NCBI GenBank assembly: GCA_017437005.1
Contig: JAFSBZ010000045.1
Coordinates: 47,575-111,574 of the forward strand
From: Clostridia bacterium
Lineage (GTDB): Bacteria > Bacillota > Clostridia > Oscillospirales > Acutalibacteraceae
Length of the DNA: 64,000 nt
Reading direction: 5' to 3'
Shown: piece by piece, positions 8,519 to 17,773 of the stretch
Numbering within the stretch: the first letter of the stretch is position 1
Layout: each line of letters begins with the position of its first letter
Translations under genes and position numbers: made by a program
The notes under the pieces: model-generated
Databases searched by the model: none
What the model saw: only the letters and a program-made list of their open reading frames with translations
Told to the model about the DNA's origin: nothing

Positions 8519-9634
8519 TTATGCATTTGTATACAATCGCATAATAATTTCGTAAATTCTTTCGTTTGCATCCATTATAGCGCCATTAGCTGCCGCCTGT
8601 GACATTTGAACTAATTTTTGCTTATCTTCCATAAATTCGGATACAATCTCAATAAGCTTTTTATCACTTAAATCCTTCTCTTCAATAACTTCTGCTGCGC
8701 CAATGCGTTTTAATGTCATAGCGTTATGATACTGATGATTTTCTGCCACATAAGGTGACGGAATAAGTATTGAAGCTTTACCACAAGCAAGTAACTCACT
8801 AAGTGTAATTGCGCCTGCACGACAAATTACAATGTCGGCCGCCGCCATACAAACATCCATATCAACAATATACTCTCGTATATCAACCTTTTCAGATAAA
8901 TTGACGCCTTCAAGCGATTGCATAAATTCATCATATCCCGACTTACCCGTAGCGTGTATATGATGAATTCTTCCGCTATTATTGTGCCATTTAATAAGTT
9001 CAGACACGGTCTGATTAATCTTCATAGCGCCAAGCGAACCGCCAAAGGATAAAATCATTGGTATATCATCATTTATACCCAATTTTTTTCGCGCTTCTTC
9101 ACGAGTCGTTTTCAAAAGCTCTTGACGCACGGGATTACCGGTAATAAAAGGCTTTTTCTTTAGTTTTAAAAATTTTTCAGCTTCAGGCATAGCAAGCATA
9201 ACAGCATCTACGTTTGGAGCCAACATTTTTGTGGTAACACCCGGATATGCGTTTTGCTCGTGAATTGCGGTTTTAATGCCCAATTTTGCGGCTTCGCGTA
9301 AAACAGGACCGCTTACATAACCGCCTGTTCCTATAACAACATCGGGCTGTATTTCTTTAAGTATTTTTTTTGCAGTTACAGATGCAGTAACTGCTTTTTT
9401 TAAAGCCGATATATTTTTAATAATGCCTTCAACCGTTATTTCACGTTGAAATCCAGCAACCGAAATCGTACGGAAGTTATAGCCCTTTTCGGGAACCAAC
9501 TTCGCCTCTAATTTATCGGGTGTACCGATATAACTTATATGCGCATCGGGATGCTTTTCTCTTATATAACCTGCAACCGCTAAGGCAGGGTTAATATGAC
9601 CTGCGGTGCCACCACCGGCAAACAAAATATGCAT
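8519..9634 (-). CDS. murG: UDP-GlcNAc:undecaprenyl-PP-MurNAc-pentapeptide GlcNAc transferase MurG
   Basis: GT28 enzyme that adds GlcNAc to lipid I to give lipid II on the inner face of the membrane. The N-terminal motif 'FAGGGTAGHINPALAVA' (about 4-20) and the second G-rich loop 'LSFGGSLGAMKINQTV' are present; the C-terminal UDP-GlcNAc site reads 'ADIVICRAGAITLSELLACGKASILIPSP'. The 371-residue length is normal. Spacing to ftsW upstream is 11 bases with AGGAGG, so they are coexpressed. Confidence 0.96.
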   Translation of the reverse strand: MHILFAGGGTAGHINPALAVAGYIREKHPDAHISYIGTPDKLEAKLVPEKGYNFRTISVAGFQREITVEGIIKNISALKKAVTASVTAKKILKEIQPDVVIGTGGYVSGPVLREAAKLGIKTAIHEQNAYPGVTTKMLAPNVDAVMLAMPEAEKFLKLKKKPFITGNPVRQELLKTTREEARKKLGINDDIPMILSFGGSLGAMKINQTVSELIKWHNNSGRIHHIHATGKSGYDEFMQSLEGVNLSEKVDIREYIVDMDVCMAAADIVICRAGAITLSELLACGKASILIPSPYVAENHQYHNAMTLKRIGAAEVIEEKDLSDKKLIEIVSEFMEDKQKLVQMSQAAANGAIMDANERIYEIIMRLYTNA

Positions 9635-9645
9635 ACGCTTTCCTC

Positions 9646-10803
9646 CTAATTTAATTTTTCAATATTAGAAGCTCGTGATACCGAAAGTACAACACCCATT
9701 TCGGCAAGTAGAATTACTAACGACGTACCGCCGTAACTAAAGAACGGCAAGCTAATACCTGTATTTGGTATGGTATTAGTAACAACCCAAATATTAAGCA
9801 TTGCCTGAAGGCCTACCTGAAACGTAAGACCAAGCGCAAGCAACGAACCAAATTTATCGGTTGCATTCATAGCTATCTTAAAACCACGCCATACAAGTAA
9901 GGCAAATAAAATTATAATAATAACTGCGCCTATAAGACCAAGTTCTTCACATACGATTGAAAAAATAAAGTCATTATGCGGTTCGGGTACCCAAAGATAC
10001 TTTTGTCTTGATTGACCAAGTCCTCTGCCGAGCAATCCGCCCGAGCCAATCGCTAATAATGATTGTATGGTTTGAAATCCTCCGTCAGTAGCATCTGACC
10101 AAGGGTCAAGCCAGTTTGCTATACGATCGGATCCATAATCTATAAATCCTGTCGATTGTGTAGTAATTACCACGATTACAAGTGTTACAGCAGCTACTAC
10201 ACCCAGTATCGCTACCAAGCGGTGCAAACCGCCTACATAAATAAGCACCACACCGATAACAGCAATTAGTAACGCCGCCGAAATATGAGGCTCAAATATT
10301 ACCATAGCGCTTGTTGCAAATACAATTACAAAAAGCCACGGTACAAAACGCCAACTCGTCATTTTCTTTTGATTTGCAGCAATAAGCGTTGCAAGCAATA
10401 ACACAACGGCAAATTTTGCAATTTCCGACGGTTGAAAACTAAAACCGCCAATCGCAAACCAACGTTTAACCTTCATATTTGGTAGCATGGGAGGTAATAT
10501 GAGCAATATTAGCAATAAAAGATTAATAATCGCATAAAGCGGTAAACTAAACGCGCGCAAAATACGGTAGTTTATTCTTGAAGCAATAAACATACCTATT
10601 ATACCCACTAAAGCATATACAGCTTGATCGGCAATAAACATATAGCTGCTTTTATGATATTCAAGCGAATAGGCATAGCTTGCAGAAAAAAGCATCACCA
10701 ATCCAAAAGTAAGTAAAATTAACACTAATGAAAGAAAGGTAATATCAAGCTTACCCTTTTGGAAAAGATTATTTTTATTATTTTTCGCTGTGGGCCTCGC
10801 CAT
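9646..10803 (-). CDS. ftsW: SEDS-family peptidoglycan glycosyltransferase FtsW/SpoVE
   Basis: A 385-residue polytopic SEDS polymerase with about ten membrane spans; it polymerises lipid II at the septum with a class B PBP. Family signatures are the extracellular loop 'WLDPWSDATDGGFQTIQSLLAIGSGGLLGRGLGQS' (about 235-268) and the C-terminal 'NTGISLPFFSYGGTSLVILLAEMGVVLSVSR'. Firmicutes dcw clusters may carry spoVE or ftsW at this place, and sequence alone does not separate vegetative from sporulation roles. The closely linked spoVD homologue is the likely transpeptidase partner. Confidence 0.92.
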   Translation of the reverse strand: MARPTAKNNKNNLFQKGKLDITFLSLVLILLTFGLVMLFSASYAYSLEYHKSSYMFIADQAVYALVGIIGMFIASRINYRILRAFSLPLYAIINLLLLILLILPPMLPNMKVKRWFAIGGFSFQPSEIAKFAVVLLLATLIAANQKKMTSWRFVPWLFVIVFATSAMVIFEPHISAALLIAVIGVVLIYVGGLHRLVAILGVVAAVTLVIVVITTQSTGFIDYGSDRIANWLDPWSDATDGGFQTIQSLLAIGSGGLLGRGLGQSRQKYLWVPEPHNDFIFSIVCEELGLIGAVIIIILFALLVWRGFKIAMNATDKFGSLLALGLTFQVGLQAMLNIWVVTNTIPNTGISLPFFSYGGTSLVILLAEMGVVLSVSRASNIEKLN

Positions 10804-10822
10804 AATTACCTTCCTCCTTAAA

Positions 10823-11851
10823 TTACCAATTAAAAATTATCGCTAACAATGCGATTATGCAGCCAATAAATGCTACAAATGAAAACAACATTACAATTTT
10901 TTGCTCTGAAAAACCACTCATCTCAAAATGATGATGAAGTGGAGACATTTTGAATAATCTTTTTCCTGTACGTTTAAACCAAAAAACCTGTAATACAACC
11001 GAAAGCGCTTCTATAAGATACACGCATCCCATTAGTATTAGTAAAATTGGCTTTCCTATACCAAAAGAGAGTGCAACAACCATACCGCCCAAAAACATCG
11101 AGCCTGTGTCACCCATAAAAACCTTTGCAGGTTTTGAATTCCACATCAAAAATCCCGCGCAAGCGCCCGCCAATGCGGACGAAAGGCTGTTGATAGAAGC
11201 CATTCTCATTCTTCCCGAAGCAAGAATAAGCGCACAAGAAACCACAAGTGTTACACTCGATGCTAAACCATCAAGACCATCAGTAAGATTTACAGCATTG
11301 GTAAATCCATATATAAACATAAGTGCTATTGGCCAAAATAACAGTCCCGCACCGCTTACTATACTGATTTCTCCAATAAAAGGTATATATGTTGTATGCA
11401 TACCGCAAAGCGCCAGTGTAATAAGATACGCAGCAGACACAAGCAATTGCATAAAGGTTTTTTGTTTTGCGGTAAGACCTAAATTGCGTTTTTTTACAAC
11501 CTTTATATAATCATCAAAAAAACCTATTGCGCACATACACAGCGCCATAACAATACCAGCAATTAGTATTGTTAAGTGATAAGGATCTGACATTTCTGCT
11601 GCATAATCACCACTTGTTAAGTAAGAAAAAGCAAAACCTATTGTCATAGAAATCAGAACGCCTGCAACCATCATAACTCCACCCATGGTAGGTGTTCCCT
11701 GCTTTTCTTTATGCCAATTTGGGCCTTCCTCTAAAATAGTTTGACCAAATTTTAATTTTCTTAAATAAGGAATTATAATAAATCCAAGCAACGCTGTAAC
11801 AACAAATGAAACAACGGCTACCACAACTGCCGTATAATTACTTATGTTCAT
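10823..11851 (-). CDS. mraY: Phospho-N-acetylmuramoyl-pentapeptide transferase MraY
   Basis: Polytopic enzyme that transfers phospho-MurNAc-pentapeptide to undecaprenyl phosphate, making lipid I. Recognised by 'GFFDDYIKV' (catalytic DD), 'AVNLTDGLDGLAS', 'FMGDTGSMFLGG' and the C-terminal 'LHHHFEMSG'. I start at the ATG at 11851: the in-frame GTG at 11860 lies inside the ribosome site (AAAAGGTGAAGGAT), which is spaced correctly only for the ATG. Length 342 is typical. It directly follows murE; in most Firmicutes murF stands between them, and it is missing here. Confidence 0.96.
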   Translation of the reverse strand: MNISNYTAVVVAVVSFVVTALLGFIIIPYLRKLKFGQTILEEGPNWHKEKQGTPTMGGVMMVAGVLISMTIGFAFSYLTSGDYAAEMSDPYHLTILIAGIVMALCMCAIGFFDDYIKVVKKRNLGLTAKQKTFMQLLVSAAYLITLALCGMHTTYIPFIGEISIVSGAGLLFWPIALMFIYGFTNAVNLTDGLDGLASSVTLVVSCALILASGRMRMASINSLSSALAGACAGFLMWNSKPAKVFMGDTGSMFLGGMVVALSFGIGKPILLILMGCVYLIEALSVVLQVFWFKRTGKRLFKMSPLHHHFEMSGFSEQKIVMLFSFVAFIGCIIALLAIIFNW

Positions 11852-11876
11852 ATCCTTCACCTTTTATTACCTTGTA

Positions 11877-13301
11877 TTATAAAGCCTCTAGCGCCTCTTT
11901 TACGATCTCACGTTCATCAAGATGTATCTTGCCTGTGCTAAGCACCTGATATGTTTCGTGACCTTTACCAGCCAAAACTATAATATCCCTTGGCAATGCG
12001 ATTGATATTGCAAATTTAATTGCATCAATTCGATTGGGGATAACCTTAATTGGTGTGTTAAAACTGCTTGTTCCCTCAAGGATGTCTTTAATAATTTCGT
12101 CAGGATCCTCGCTTCGCGGGTTATCACTTGTTACAATTACGTAGTCGGCGTATCGCGCAGCAATACCACCCATAATTGGACGTTTGGTTTTATCGCGGTC
12201 ACCACCGCAACCAAAAAGCACTATAACACGGTTTTTGTCACAATTTCTAAAAGTATTTAATATATTTTTTAGTCCATCCGGTGTGTGCGCATAGTCAATT
12301 ATTACAGTAAAGTCACGATTTGTCGGCACCGATTCTGCTCGGCCCATTATTCCGTTAGCGGCGGCTATTGCTTTTGTAACCTCTTCAATCGGTAGCCCTA
12401 ATTCAAGCGCTGTTATTACTGCAGACATAGAATTATAAACCGAAAACTTACCGCCGGTATTAAATTTTATGTGATTAAGAATACTATCGCTTACAAGCTC
12501 GTATTCAACGCTTGTAGGAAAATATTTTATCGCTTTAGCGCTATAGGTAGATTCATCGCTTAACGAGTATGAAACAATCTTACAATCAAGACCATCTATC
12601 AAAGCGTTGCAATATTCGTCATCGCTGTTAACTATTGCGGTTTTACACATAGTAAAAAGGCGTTTTTTTGCGGCAAGATAATTATCCATAGTTAAATGAT
12701 AATCAAGATGATCTTGCGTTAGATTGGTAAATATTGCGGCTTCAAAGCAAAGGTCACACACACGCTTTTGGTCGAGCGCGTGTGATGATACCTCCATCAC
12801 AACGTATTGACAGCCTTTTTTCTTCATAAGTGCAAACAAACGATTAAGCTCGTATACACCTGGGGTTGTATTATTTGTAGGAATTTCCTCATCACCTATC
12901 ATGTTGTGTATAGTGCCAATAAGTCCAACCTTATATCCAGAATACTCAAGAATGCTTTTTAACATATATGTTATAGATGTTTTCCCGTTTGTACCTGTAA
13001 CACCAATTAATTTAAGAGAATCTGCCGGATTGCCAAACCAATTTGCGCACATTTGAGCATATGCATCTTTAGTACTTGATACAACAATCTCATTATCAAC
13101 ATTCATTGTTTGTTCGGTTATAACTGCAACCGCGCCCTTTGATACGGCAGAATCGGCAAAATTATGCCCATCATTTGTTACGCCTTTTATACAAACAAAA
13201 GCATAACCTTCTTTAATTTCACGCGAATCGCTTGTTATACCCGATATTTCAACGTTCGCAAATTTTTCATCAACATTTGGCAAAAGATCTTTTAAAAGCA
13301 T
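11877..13301 (-). CDS. murE: UDP-MurNAc-tripeptide synthetase MurE (meso-DAP type)
   Basis: ATP-dependent ligase adding the third residue of the stem peptide. The ATP loop 'GVTGTNGKTSITYML' is near 108-122; the central domain shows 'EVSSHALDQKRV'; the C-terminal substrate motif is 'DNPRSEDP', and the DNPR form is the established marker of meso-diaminopimelate specificity. This predicts a DAP-type wall. Length is 474 residues. It follows spoVD after 15 bases with a GAGGAG site. Confidence 0.95.
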   Translation of the reverse strand: MLLKDLLPNVDEKFANVEISGITSDSREIKEGYAFVCIKGVTNDGHNFADSAVSKGAVAVITEQTMNVDNEIVVSSTKDAYAQMCANWFGNPADSLKLIGVTGTNGKTSITYMLKSILEYSGYKVGLIGTIHNMIGDEEIPTNNTTPGVYELNRLFALMKKKGCQYVVMEVSSHALDQKRVCDLCFEAAIFTNLTQDHLDYHLTMDNYLAAKKRLFTMCKTAIVNSDDEYCNALIDGLDCKIVSYSLSDESTYSAKAIKYFPTSVEYELVSDSILNHIKFNTGGKFSVYNSMSAVITALELGLPIEEVTKAIAAANGIMGRAESVPTNRDFTVIIDYAHTPDGLKNILNTFRNCDKNRVIVLFGCGGDRDKTKRPIMGGIAARYADYVIVTSDNPRSEDPDEIIKDILEGTSSFNTPIKVIPNRIDAIKFAISIALPRDIIVLAGKGHETYQVLSTGKIHLDEREIVKEALEAL

Positions 13302-13316
13302 TTTGAACTCCTCAAA

Positions 13317-15578
13317 TTATTCGGAAATTTCGCTTTCGGTCATATCCGCAGAAGCCTCATCTCTGAAGTAAACTGTAACAATCTGACCAAGCGATACCGT
13401 TTCGTCTGGGTTAATATCTTGTGCATACGACAAAACCGTATTAGAAGACACATTTCCCGAAAATTCAACATTTATGCCTGCATTTGCAGCGGCGGTGTTA
13501 ACCTCGCTGACGGTAAGCCCCATAAGATTAGGTACCGTTGTTGTGTGTGATTCACTCTCTTCGGTATATAAAATTACCATTCCGCCATTATAAACCGAAC
13601 TGCCGGCTTCAGGTAACTGTTTTACTACCGACTCCCCTTTTCCAATAACCTTGTATGATAGTTTAGAACTATTAATTCTTGTTTTAGCTGCGTTAATTTC
13701 CTCACCGGTAACATCAGGAACTGAAATTGAAATTTTATCAAGTTCTTCTTGCGAGTATTGCGGTTCATATCCCAAATACGGCAAAATATCAGTCATTATT
13801 TTTGAACCCACAGGAGCAGAAATAAGACCACCGTAATAATTTGCGCCTGTTGGCTCATCGAGCATAACAAACACCGCGATTTCAGGGTCATCTATGGGTG
13901 CTATACCTACATAAGAACCAATATATAAATGCGAATTACCGCTAGAAAGTATTTGTGCCATTTTTTGTGATGTACCTGTTTTTCCACCTACGCGGTAGCC
14001 CGAAACGATACCGTTTTTTGCACCGTTTTGAACAACGTATTCAAGCATTTCACGCATTGTATTTGACGTATTCTTAGAAATTACTTGCTTGCGATTATCG
14101 TTTGAATAACTTTCAATAACATTTTTGTCGCTATCTATTATTTTTTCCACAAGATGAGGTTTTACGGCATAACCACCATTAACTGCAGTCGCAGCAAGAC
14201 TTATCATCTGAATTGGTGTTATGTTAAATGTCTGACCAAATGATGATGAAGCAAGCTCTGTAGGACCTCTATCCGCGTGATAATAAGGCGACGCTTCACC
14301 AGGAAGGTCGATACCTGTTTTACCAGTCAAATTGAAAGCACTAAAATATTTCGAGAAAATATCATTTCCAATTAATTGACCAATTTGAATAAAAGCAGGG
14401 TTGCATGAATTTGAAATAGATTGCTGTAAAGTTTGAATGCCGTGACCGCCTATTTTATCATGGCAATGATATGGGCGTCCGGCAACAATATACGTATGAT
14501 TACAGGTAAAAGTACTGTTTTTGGTAATTAAATCTTCTTCTAAGCCAACTGCTGCGGTAAAGATTTTAAATACCGAACCTGGTTCATACGTATCAGAAAC
14601 CGCCTTGTTTCGCCATTGTCTATTAAGAAGTTCACTACGCTTAGCACTTTTTTCTTCTTCGTTTGCAATAGCATCAACCAATGCCTGATCTTCAGCAGAA
14701 AGTGTAAACGGGCTATTAGGATTAAAATCTCCGCTTACCGCCATACCTAATATTGCACCCGTATTTACATTCATAGCAATTACGGCGCCACGCTCCTTAA
14801 CCTGCTCTTGTTCAACCGCAATATCAAGATATTTTTCGCAAACATACTGAATGTATGAATCCAGAGTTAATATTAAAGAATTGCCCTGTGTGGCCTCTTC
14901 AATTTTTTCATAGCTAAAACGCATATCTGTGCCCTTAGCATTTTTTGCGGCAACTACGCGACCAGAAATACCGGTTAAGTCGTTATCGTAGTAACTTTCA
15001 AGACCTGCAAGCCCTTGATTGTCATCTCCTACAAATCCCAAAACTGTTGATGCCAAAGTATCGTTAGGATAATATCGTTTAGTTGTTTCTTCAAGGCCAA
15101 CATAATTGGCTAACTTTAAATCCTTGTCACTTACAATAAAATCTCTAATTTTATCAACAACGTCTTTTCCAACCCTCTTTTTCACAACAACATAATAGGT
15201 ATCTTTTTTTGTAAGCTCGTAAATTTCATCGCGTGGCATATCCAATATTTCAGACAAACCATCCGCTATAACCTGTCGGGCCTTTTCTTCATCGGATTCT
15301 TTATCAAGATCCTTAATATCGTTTGGAGCTATAAATACACTCCATGCGGGCGAGCTTGTTGCAAGCAAATTCATATTTCTATCGTAAATGTCGCCGCGCG
15401 GAGCAGAAATAAGACTATCATAAAGCTGTTGCTCTGAAGCCTTAGCCTGATACATATTGCCATCGATAATCATAATCTTTACAAGACTGCCCGTAGAAAC
15501 TAAGGTAAGGCACAATATGACAATAATCATTGTAATGATAGCTCTATTAATCATTTGTTTGCTTGGTCTTATGGCCAT
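13317..15578 (-). CDS. spoVD: Class B penicillin-binding protein with two PASTA domains (SpoVD/PBP2-like)
   Basis: A 753-residue transpeptidase that cross-links septal or cortex peptidoglycan. One N-terminal membrane anchor (about 12-35) is followed by the PBP dimerisation domain and the transpeptidase: SVFK (S335-K338), SCN (391-393) and KTG (533-535). Two PASTA repeats follow (about 617-680 and 685-745), then a short acidic tail. PASTA-bearing members at this place in spore formers are usually SpoVD. Only one such PBP is in the cluster, where many Firmicutes have two (PBP2B and SpoVD), so it may serve both vegetative and sporulation division. Confidence 0.93.
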   Translation of the reverse strand: MAIRPSKQMINRAIITMIIVILCLTLVSTGSLVKIMIIDGNMYQAKASEQQLYDSLISAPRGDIYDRNMNLLATSSPAWSVFIAPNDIKDLDKESDEEKARQVIADGLSEILDMPRDEIYELTKKDTYYVVVKKRVGKDVVDKIRDFIVSDKDLKLANYVGLEETTKRYYPNDTLASTVLGFVGDDNQGLAGLESYYDNDLTGISGRVVAAKNAKGTDMRFSYEKIEEATQGNSLILTLDSYIQYVCEKYLDIAVEQEQVKERGAVIAMNVNTGAILGMAVSGDFNPNSPFTLSAEDQALVDAIANEEEKSAKRSELLNRQWRNKAVSDTYEPGSVFKIFTAAVGLEEDLITKNSTFTCNHTYIVAGRPYHCHDKIGGHGIQTLQQSISNSCNPAFIQIGQLIGNDIFSKYFSAFNLTGKTGIDLPGEASPYYHADRGPTELASSSFGQTFNITPIQMISLAATAVNGGYAVKPHLVEKIIDSDKNVIESYSNDNRKQVISKNTSNTMREMLEYVVQNGAKNGIVSGYRVGGKTGTSQKMAQILSSGNSHLYIGSYVGIAPIDDPEIAVFVMLDEPTGANYYGGLISAPVGSKIMTDILPYLGYEPQYSQEELDKISISVPDVTGEEINAAKTRINSSKLSYKVIGKGESVVKQLPEAGSSVYNGGMVILYTEESESHTTTVPNLMGLTVSEVNTAAANAGINVEFSGNVSSNTVLSYAQDINPDETVSLGQIVTVYFRDEASADMTESEISE

Positions 15579-15610
15579 AGCACCATACCTCCTTTAAATT
15601 ATGCTCGAAA

Positions 15611-15642
15611 ACGAGAGTCGGCAATTATGCCGTAACTCTCGT
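15611..15642 (-). other. Strong hairpin inside the dcw operon (ftsL/spoVD gap)
   Basis: ACGAGAGT / ACTCTCGT (8 bp) continues, past a 2-base bulge, into CGGCA / TGCCG (5 bp) with loop ATTA. On the minus strand it is followed by only TTTTC, so it is a weak terminator, an attenuator or an RNA-processing site rather than a full stop. It lies in an unusually long gap (108 bases) for this cluster. Confidence 0.6.
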
Positions 15643-15686
15643 ACCCATTGTTAATATTATATTATTTATGCACTTAAAGTATCACT

Positions 15687-16169
15687 TTAATCATCGGTGC
15701 TTATAACTGTTTCGCCATCTTTAGTTATAGCAGTGTTTTTATCGTTAACTCTGATGTATTTTACCTGACTTTTATCCATTTTTTGCATACCTATTTCGGC
15801 AGCTTCCAATTCAATATTTGAATAGGATATAACACGTTCAAGTTGTACTTCAAGATTTGTTTTTTCGCTTTCAAATTCCTTAATTTCGCCTTTTACAGCG
15901 TTAATTTTGGAATTGACCTCGTTAATTTGAAGATGCAAAAATATATTACCGCACATAGCGGCTAACATAAACATAGCTGTCATAACTGCCATAACAGATG
16001 TTGACATACACTTTACAGCTATTCTTTTTGTTTTTTTCTGCTGCTTAGTCTTAGGCAACTTAACAATATTATCTTTTTTTGTAGGCTCGGCAGAGCGAGG
16101 CATAAACATTTCAAAATCATATGCCATACTGTCGTTATAGTACTTTAAGTTGTCCACCATTTTCATCAT
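15687..16169 (-). CDS. ftsL: FtsL-like septum formation protein
   Basis: A 160-residue bitopic protein in the position of ftsL between rsmH and the PBP gene. It has a long basic cytoplasmic part (about 1-58, 'KLPKTKQQKKTKRIAVK'), one membrane span ('SVMAVMTAMFMLAAMCGNIFL', about 58-78) and an extracytoplasmic coiled coil ('NEVNSKINAVKGEIKEFESEKTNLEVQLERV'). That is the FtsL/DivIC layout. FtsL proteins share almost no sequence identity, so the call rests on architecture and order. The partner would be FtsQ, with control of FtsW and the PBP. Confidence 0.82.
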   Translation of the reverse strand: MMKMVDNLKYYNDSMAYDFEMFMPRSAEPTKKDNIVKLPKTKQQKKTKRIAVKCMSTSVMAVMTAMFMLAAMCGNIFLHLQINEVNSKINAVKGEIKEFESEKTNLEVQLERVISYSNIELEAAEIGMQKMDKSQVKYIRVNDKNTAITKDGETVISTDD

Positions 16170-16187
16170 CCTTATATAAATTTTTAA

Positions 16188-17108
16188 TTATAGTTTTACA
16201 ATAGCACGCAATTTAGCGCTTCGACTGCGCTGATTTATATCAAGCTCTTCTTGTGTAGCTGTGATAGGCTTTTTGAATGGAAGCATACCTCTTGGCTTCT
16301 TGCCACACACACACACAGGAAAATCTGATGGGCAGGTACACCCTGTGCAATATTCCTTAAATTTCTGCTTAACAATTCTGTCTTCCAACGAATGAAATGT
16401 TATGATCGAAAGCACACCGCCAACATTCAGCATATCAAATGCTGTATCCAACACCCTTTCAAGACTTCCTAATTCGTCATTTACAGCAATTCTAAGGGCT
16501 TGAAAACATTTTCTTGCAGGATTTCCATCCCTACGGGCTGCCGCAGGATAACAAGAAGCGATTATATCTGCTAATTGAACGGTTGTTTCAATCTTTTCGT
16601 TTTCACGCTTTTTAACTATTTGGCATGCGATTTTGTATGCAAACTTTTCTTCACCGTATTCACGAAAAATTTTTGTAAGCTCGTCAAGTGATAGGTTGTT
16701 AACAAGATCGGCAGCAGTTGTCCCGCTTTGAGCCATACGCATATCAAGCGGCGCATCATATTTATAAGAAAAACCACGCTCGCCGCAATCTAATTGATGT
16801 GATGACACTCCCAAATCGAGTAATATGCCGTCAACACCGTTGATTGAAAGATTGGTTGCGGCAGACTTCATATCGGCAAAATTACATTGAACAACTGTTG
16901 CATTATAGTCTGCAAGCCGTTCGGTTGCTACCTTAACGGCATCAGGGTCACGATCAAGAGCAATAAGTCTACCCGTAGTGAGTCTTTTAGCAATCTCAAG
17001 CGAATGACCGGCTCCACCTGCCGTACCATCTATATATATACCGTTAGGTTTAATGTTTAGCGAATCAATTGTTTCGTCAAGCAAAACAGATATATGTTTA
17101 AAATTCAT
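16188..17108 (-). CDS. rsmH: 16S rRNA (cytosine1402-N4)-methyltransferase RsmH
   Basis: SAM-dependent methyltransferase acting on C1402 of 16S rRNA (formerly MraW). Motifs: SAM loop 'YIDGTAGGAGHSLEIAKRL' (about 26-44), 'DGILLDLGVSSHQLDCGERGFSYKYDAPLDMRM' (about 95-128) and the C-terminal 'SIITFHSLEDRIVKQKFKE'. The 306-residue length is normal. It begins 3 bases after mraZ ends, so the two are coupled; the ribosome site is weak, consistent with coupling. Confidence 0.96.
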   Translation of the reverse strand: MNFKHISVLLDETIDSLNIKPNGIYIDGTAGGAGHSLEIAKRLTTGRLIALDRDPDAVKVATERLADYNATVVQCNFADMKSAATNLSINGVDGILLDLGVSSHQLDCGERGFSYKYDAPLDMRMAQSGTTAADLVNNLSLDELTKIFREYGEEKFAYKIACQIVKKRENEKIETTVQLADIIASCYPAAARRDGNPARKCFQALRIAVNDELGSLERVLDTAFDMLNVGGVLSIITFHSLEDRIVKQKFKEYCTGCTCPSDFPVCVCGKKPRGMLPFKKPITATQEELDINQRSRSAKLRAIVKL

Positions 17109-17111
17109 ATC

Positions 17112-17537
17112 TTAAAGTCCCAATGACTTAGCTATTGAAGCTATCGAGTCAAGTGTAGTATTGGCTTTTTCAGCATACCAAGCATCTTTATTCCAAATTT
17201 CAAGATTAGTAATAACGCCTATAATATGCGCCTCGTTCTCAAGATTAGCAAATTCACGGAGTTGTTGAGGTATAAGTATTCTGCCCTGCGAATCGAATTC
17301 AGCATTGAAAGTTAAATCGCAAAGAAATCTTCGTATATCGCTTGTTGATGTTGCCGGAGAACTACATAATACATCGGCAACTTTTTGCCATTCTTCTTTT
17401 GTATAAACGCAAAGACAACGGTCACCGGTAAATGACTGAGCAATAACCAATTCATTTCCCATTAAGTCGCGAAGCTTCGAGGGTATAGCAATTCTGCCTT
17501 TTTTGTCAATTATATGGTCATAACCGCCATAAAGCAT
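17112..17537 (-). CDS. mraZ: Transcriptional regulator MraZ
   Basis: First gene of the dcw cluster. The 141-residue protein has two SpoVT/AbrB-like halves, each with the DxxGR motif: 'DKKGRIAIPSKLRDL' (about 11-25) and 'FDSQGRILIPQQLREF' (about 76-91). MraZ forms a ring and binds tandem repeats upstream of its own gene to control the cluster. The ribosome site region (GGAAGGTGGGG) overlaps the candidate MraZ boxes. Confidence 0.95.
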   Translation of the reverse strand: MLYGGYDHIIDKKGRIAIPSKLRDLMGNELVIAQSFTGDRCLCVYTKEEWQKVADVLCSSPATSTSDIRRFLCDLTFNAEFDSQGRILIPQQLREFANLENEAHIIGVITNLEIWNKDAWYAEKANTTLDSIASIAKSLGL

Positions 17538-17545
17538 CGTTGCAA

Positions 17546-17575
17546 CACCCCACCTTCCATAATTTTCACCACTTT
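17546..17575 (-). promoter_or_regulatory. Candidate MraZ-box region and leader of the dcw cluster
   Basis: On the minus strand the leader contains AAAGTGGTG, ATTATGG and AGGTGGGG in series 14-35 bases before mraZ. These resemble the G-rich repeats bound by MraZ elsewhere, but spacing is not the strict 10-base period and the last one doubles as the ribosome site. I found no convincing -35/-10 pair here. Confidence 0.35.
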
Positions 17576-17650
17576 AACACATTTGAATTGCATTTAAACG
17601 TTTTTTCAAGCCATTTTGGGCCACCTGGGTTAATTATAAGACCATAATTA

Positions 17651-17690
17651 AAAAAAATCAAGACTTTTTTGCAAAAATCTTGATTTTTTT
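17651..17690. terminator. AT-rich bidirectional terminator upstream of mraZ
   Basis: AAAAAAATCAAGA (17651-17663) pairs with TCTTGATTTTTTT (17678-17690); the loop itself is self-complementary (TTTTTTGCAAAAA). T runs on both sides. It adds to the G/C-rich terminator at 17739 in insulating mraZ from the ABC ATPase gene. Confidence 0.7.
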
Positions 17691-17738
17691 ATATTATTTA
17701 TTTTTAAGCTATTCTTTTAGTGTTTTAAAAGCAAAAAA

Positions 17739-17760
17739 CTGCACCGCTATTGCGGTGCAG
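17739..17760 (-). terminator. Terminator of the sugar-ABC ATPase gene
   Basis: Nine-base stem CTGCACCGC / GCGGTGCAG, loop TATT. On the minus strand a TTTTTT run (17738-17733) follows directly. Fourteen bases after the stop. Confidence 0.9.
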
Positions 17761-17773
17761 CCTTTCAAGTACC

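Noticed and set aside
10950-11510. Open frame of 186 codons on the plus strand
   Set aside because: It is fully antisense to mraY, has no ribosome site and no recognisable product; it is a shadow of a real gene.
17538-17650. Clear promoter for the dcw cluster
   Set aside because: No -35/-10 pair with acceptable spacing stood out in this stretch, so none is claimed.
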